From an uncultured Porphyromonadaceae bacterium (GTDB lineage: Bacteria > Bacteroidota > Bacteroidia > Bacteroidales > Muribaculaceae): 64,000 nucleotides of DNA. The notes under the pieces are model-generated. The model was not told the origin of the DNA, did no database searches, and was given only the letters and a program-made list of their open reading frames with translations. The position numbers and the translations under genes were made by a program. Shown here in pieces: positions 60,701 to 64,000 of the stretch (its first letter is position 1; each line of letters starts with the position of its first letter). The stretch covers positions 1-64,000 of the forward strand of contig CAMWUJ010000005.1 in assembly GCA_947177405.1 (NCBI GenBank), written 5' to 3'.

Positions 60701-61210
60701 CTAAATTGGACCTGGGTACTTATCAATTATATTGCGGTCGTAATCAACCCCAGCATGCTTGAATTCCTCCCAATCCGGGTTGGGATTATGGCGAATATCT
60801 TTTATGTCTTCAGGCGAAATATACTCACGACTGTTTATATGATAACTACCGTCAAGCAGAAATGTGTCGAACATTTTATCCTTTCCGTCAACCTTTATAG
60901 TTACCTTGTATTGATTGTAAGGATGGTAGCGATGAACAAACATTTTATCCTCGCCGCAGCATCGGCTATCGGGCTCAAAGTGTGGCTTGTTGTTATCTTC
61001 ATTGCAGTTCCAGCGATCATCGTAAGTGAGGCGGATTGTCCACTCGAAAAGTTGCATCCGTTCTGTTGGATTAAGGATATCATACCATTCATCAACAAAC
61101 CGACGAATTGTGCCGGAGCGGAGATGTGAACCCCGAAGACATGTGTCTAACAGATACCCCAATTCAAATATGTCAAGTTTAACTTCCTTCATATCGGTAA
61201 TAATCTTCAT
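60701..61210 (-). CDS. Hypothetical protein
   Basis: 169 aa; SHLRSGTIRRFVDEWYDILNPTERMQLFEWTIRL. Confidence 0.55.
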   Translation of the reverse strand: MKIITDMKEVKLDIFELGYLLDTCLRGSHLRSGTIRRFVDEWYDILNPTERMQLFEWTIRLTYDDRWNCNEDNNKPHFEPDSRCCGEDKMFVHRYHPYNQYKVTIKVDGKDKMFDTFLLDGSYHINSREYISPEDIKDIRHNPNPDWEEFKHAGVDYDRNIIDKYPGPI

Positions 61211-61222
61211 TTAGTTTTTGAG

Positions 61223-61528
61223 TCAAGCCCATCTTATTCCATACTCACCATCAACGGAAAACTTTAGAATCTCGATGTATTTGTTGAATAACCCAATCAA
61301 ATATTCAGCATAAGCCGTGTCATTTATGTATTCCTCTTGGATGCCTTCAATTACATCATTCTTATAAAACAGACAATCATCCAATTCATATTGTAATCGC
61401 GTGTTATCCATGCAGCATCCTCTCTCATCCAATACTATGGAACTCATCCAATGCATGAAGTCCATAAGTGTTAACATATCACCATAGGAGCAATCAATGC
61501 TCGGAGCTCCTTTTATTTCACACTCCAA
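61223..61528 (-). CDS. Hypothetical protein
   Basis: 101 aa ORF between co-directional genes. Confidence 0.4.
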   Translation of the reverse strand: MECEIKGAPSIDCSYGDMLTLMDFMHWMSSIVLDERGCCMDNTRLQYELDDCLFYKNDVIEGIQEEYINDTAYAEYLIGLFNKYIEILKFSVDGEYGIRWA

Positions 61529-61578
61529 ATTATCCTTGATGAATGGGGCTATATACTAGCTCATGTGATATTCGGTAT

Positions 61579-61821
61579 TTATTCGCTCAATCCCCTTAGG
61601 GTTCCTCGGCGTAGTTCCTCAGTTAACAATTCATATATGTATGCCGGGCTCTCTATATAGAGGTCGGTGCGCTTCTCGCATAGTTTGTCGAACGTCTCAG
61701 AATTATGAAACAGAAGCAACGCTTCCTCAAGACCAAGAGCTTGGTCACGCATAATCCACTCCACCACCCGAGTGGTTATATATTCCACAAGGAAATCAAA
61801 ATTATTGTTTGGCTGTTTCAT
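61579..61821 (-). CDS. DUF3791-like protein
   Basis: FLVEYITTRVVEWIMRDQALGLEEALLLFHNSETFDKLCEKRTDLYIESPAYIYELLTEELR; upstream of it is a DUF3990-like gene. Confidence 0.7.
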   Translation of the reverse strand: MKQPNNNFDFLVEYITTRVVEWIMRDQALGLEEALLLFHNSETFDKLCEKRTDLYIESPAYIYELLTEELRRGTLRGLSE

Positions 61822-62342
61822 ATCCGTCTTATATATTTAAGCGATTCTTCTGTAGCAAAGAAATACTGAGAATTGAGGTCTTTGTAAATCAGACCGGTCA
61901 CAACAGCATCAAGGTCGATGATTTCCATATCATAAAGTCCGAAGAGACGAGCCATGTTGTCATTGGCCACCGGACCGATGACAATGTCGTAGTCATGATG
62001 AAATTCTTCTCCATCCTGCCTACGGTTTGCCATCACAAACAATGCCCACTCCTTATCTGGTTTATCGAATACCTTCACATTCAATCCCGCTGCAGTGGCA
62101 GCATCGAGATCAAACTCAAATTCTGTAACCGTAGGAACTCCATCGAAGCGATCTGCTATTCTCCTTGACCAATAAAAGGCCTGATTTTTTATATGGGTAG
62201 TATAAAAACCCTGACCGAAGTCCTTAAATTTCTTGCCATGCGACAAATCTATGTTGTTTATAGTCTGATTTGAACCGTGATATAGAATCATGACACCGCA
62301 CCTCCATTTCTTTGACATATTGCAGCCATATCCTCCACACAC
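61818..62342 (-). CDS. DUF3990-like (ADP-ribosyltransferase-fold) protein
   Basis: MILYHGSNQTINNIDLSHGKKFKDFGQGFYTTHIKNQAFYWSRRIADR. Confidence 0.8.
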   Translation of the reverse strand: MCGGYGCNMSKKWRCGVMILYHGSNQTINNIDLSHGKKFKDFGQGFYTTHIKNQAFYWSRRIADRFDGVPTVTEFEFDLDAATAAGLNVKVFDKPDKEWALFVMANRRQDGEEFHHDYDIVIGPVANDNMARLFGLYDMEIIDLDAVVTGLIYKDLNSQYFFATEESLKYIRRI

Positions 62343-62740
62343 TCTTGAAGTGAGAGCTGATGCTCTGCTTCATAATTACGGATTGAAAACTCAAGACCCT
62401 TGAACCGCGACAGATAATTACAAGCCTCCTTTTTTGTCAATTTGTATTTACGAGCAAATAAACCAAGACTCATCACTATATAATGAATTACATCTGACGA
62501 AACTGATTCAGTTGGTTTTAATTCTACACGTGCCGATACTCCTAAAGCTTCTGACAACTTATTGATTGTGGAGAAAGTGATACCTCTACCGTTCTCAATC
62601 TTCGAAATCTCAGATTTAGTCACACCGACTTTCTCACCCAATTGTCCTTGAGTAAGTCCAAGTTCCTTTCTTCGTTGGAGAAAAAGATTTCCTATTTCAT
62701 CAAATCTATCTGCCATAATTATTCTTATTAGCAAAAGCAA
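62288..62740 (-). CDS. XRE-family transcriptional regulator of the DUF3990/DUF3791 cluster
   Basis: FLQRRKELGLTQGQLGEKVGVTKSEISKIENGRGITFSTINKLSEALGVSARVEL. Confidence 0.85.
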   Translation of the reverse strand: MLLLIRIIMADRFDEIGNLFLQRRKELGLTQGQLGEKVGVTKSEISKIENGRGITFSTINKLSEALGVSARVELKPTESVSSDVIHYIVMSLGLFARKYKLTKKEACNYLSRFKGLEFSIRNYEAEHQLSLQECVEDMAAICQRNGGAVS

Positions 62741-62865
62741 AATTAATAAAAGTTTCCAATATTAGCAACATTCCAGCCGATATTTTTGTTGAGTAGATTT
62801 ACCCTCAGATAAAAACCCAATTAGATTTTATAAAACATAAATGAAGGATTAATCCTTCTACAGTC

Positions 62866-63062
62866 GTTGTGTATGTCGCCGATTTTCACTAATTTTGTAA
62901 TCGAAAGCAGCAAGCCATGAGTGGCTTGGAGATGGAGGCTGAGATAGTCTTTGAGAAATAAGATAAAGTAAGGTTTTTCAATTCAATTACTTACAGAAAT
63001 TGAGGTTGAACCTTTTAAACTGTAATTCCTTGATTCAACAATAGTTTGCCACGCTGTATCGG
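62866..63062. repeat. Right-end repeat copy 2 (element B right end)
   Basis: Near-identical to 55270..55465. Confidence 0.9.
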
Positions 63063-63063
63063 A

Positions 63064-63083
63064 AAGTGACCGGCAGTTAAAGA
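63064..63083. repeat. attR direct repeat (aagtgaccggcagttaaaga)
   Basis: Identical to 33756..33775. Confidence 0.85.
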
Positions 63084-63149
63084 ACTATATGCGAAGTTGG
63101 TAGGATTGACATTAATAACAATTGAGGTGTAAAACAAAAGCGGAGTTAA

Positions 63150-63446
63150 TTATTACTATTCTACATTTCCAGACGACACGACCCGACATTCTCCACCGCA
63201 GTTGTCATTCTGACCCGTACCAATGGCAAGCTCAATCTCCCCGACAACGTAATCCTCTTAGGCTGTGTCAAAACCGACAAAGGCGATGACTACTACATCG
63301 AACACCTCGGAAACTTCATCATCTTCCTCAAAAGACTTGGGGTCAAACATCGCATCCAACACCTCGCCATCGTCTTCTCGAAAGAACACTATGACACACC
63401 ATACGACGTCAAAAACACCGATATAACCTGCATCCGCCTCTACTAA
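63150..63446 (+). pseudogene. 5'-truncated coding remnant
   Basis: Open frame without ATG: ...TFSTAVVILTRTNGKLNLPDNVILLGCVKTDKGDDYYIEHLGNFIIFLKRLGVKHRIQHLAIVFSKEHYDTPYDVKNTDITCIRLY*; followed by a terminator. Confidence 0.55.
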
Positions 63447-63462
63447 TCCACACCCATCTCCT

Positions 63463-63502
63463 CGCCCCGACAAGCACTTCCCCCTCTTGCCGGGGCGTTT
63501 TA
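63463..63502 (+). terminator. Intrinsic terminator
   Basis: cgccccgacaag..cttgccggggcgtttt. Confidence 0.7.
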
Positions 63503-63573
63503 TGATAAATAACATACACCTTTTTTATTACCATGTGAAAAAATTTCACTAAATTTGTAGCCAAGCAATAGAT

Positions 63574-63807
63574 TTGAATTTAATGGAAACAGATATAAAT
63601 CGCCTAAAAGTAGTTTTAGCTGAAAAGAAACGGACTAATAAATGGTTATGTGAGCAACTTAATGTTAACCCATCAACTGTTTCAAAGTGGTGTACTAATT
63701 CTTCGCAACCGGACATTGAAACTTTAGTTAAAATAGCAAATCTTTTAGAAGTAGAATTAGCTGATTTAGTGAATAAGCAGTGTTTATCAAATATTTCTAA
63801 AAGTTGA
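63574..63807 (+). CDS. XRE-family regulator
   Basis: LKVVLAEKKRTNKWLCEQLNVNPSTVSKWCTNSSQPDIETLVKIANLLEVELADLV. Confidence 0.88.
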   Translation: MNLMETDINRLKVVLAEKKRTNKWLCEQLNVNPSTVSKWCTNSSQPDIETLVKIANLLEVELADLVNKQCLSNISKS

Positions 63808-63816
63808 TTAATAATT

Positions 63817-64000
63817 ATGAGAAATCAACGCATAGAATATATTATTGATGAAATTTTGGATCAGTATGCATATGCTGATGAAACTAACCGTCCATGGATA
63901 ATTGGGTTCAGTGGAGGAAAAGATTCTACAGTGTTGCTCATGCTGGTTTGGATTGCGTTGCGAAAACTGAAAGAATTAGCATATCCTTTCCAATTAAGAA
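63817..64000 (+). CDS. dndC: DndC-like sulfurtransferase (DNA phosphorothioation), truncated by window end
   Basis: MRNQRIEYIIDEILDQYAYADETNRPWIIGFSGGKDSTVLLMLVWIALRKLKELAYPFQLR: SGGKDST PP-loop motif with DndC-type context. Confidence 0.75.
   Translation, partial: MRNQRIEYIIDEILDQYAYADETNRPWIIGFSGGKDSTVLLMLVWIALRKLKELAYPFQLR

Larger units (their letters stand above)
33750..63083. mobile_element. Composite integrative/mobilizable island at the 3' end of mnmE
   Basis: Direct repeats flank the region; two integrase modules, relaxase, MobC, excisionase-like and VapE/primase genes lie inside. Confidence 0.85.

Noticed and set aside
33756-63083. Full self-transmissible ICE
   Set aside because: Relaxase and MobC are present but no recognisable conjugation (Tra/T4SS) apparatus; the HerA-like ATPase sits with dynamins rather than tra genes, so a mobilizable element is the better call.
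63258-63515. 85-aa minus-strand ORF
   Set aside because: Antisense to the better-looking remnant on the plus strand and runs through a terminator.
1-64000. CRISPR arrays, rRNA or tRNA genes
   Set aside because: No regularly spaced repeats or recognisable rRNA/tRNA signatures were seen by eye; a dedicated scan (minced, tRNAscan-SE, Infernal) was not possible.

Overview
The window looks like a Bacteroidales chromosome, probably Muribaculaceae-like (inferred from protein style and TAnnTTTG-type promoters). Five blocks are visible. (1) ~0.2-14.1 kb, minus strand: a cobalamin-riboswitch-controlled outer-membrane operon with a BtuB-like TonB receptor, three BtuG/DUF5074-like propeller proteins, a lipoprotein, and two proteins sharing an uncharacterised N-terminal domain, one fused to a large BspA-like LRR array. 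(2) ~14.2-33.8 kb: mostly chromosomal genes (ald, trpS, miaA, pepT, mnmE, YitT, SpoIID-like and others), plus a thioredoxin/VKOR/short leader-like peptide cluster. (3) 33.75-63.08 kb: a ~29 kb composite integrative island at the 3' end of mnmE, bounded by a 20-bp perfect (26/27 extended) direct repeat. It appears to be two related integrative elements in tandem. Each has its own Zn-finger/HTH + tyrosine recombinase left module and a near-identical ~196-bp right end. (4) Inside element A: a compact 11-gene minus-strand operon (43.05-53.70 kb) with a sigma-like factor, a possible anti-sigma, two dynamin-like GTPases, a membrane protein, a HerA-like ATPase with an internal glycine-rich hydrophobic segment, an HExxH putative metalloprotease, a putative HHM-type nuclease toxin and a probable immunity protein. 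This is the best candidate for an undescribed defence or conflict system. (5) Just past the island: an XRE regulator and the start of a DndC-like gene (DNA phosphorothioation), cut by the window edge. No CRISPR array, rRNA or tRNA gene was recognised by eye. Family names come from motif recognition only; no database search was run.
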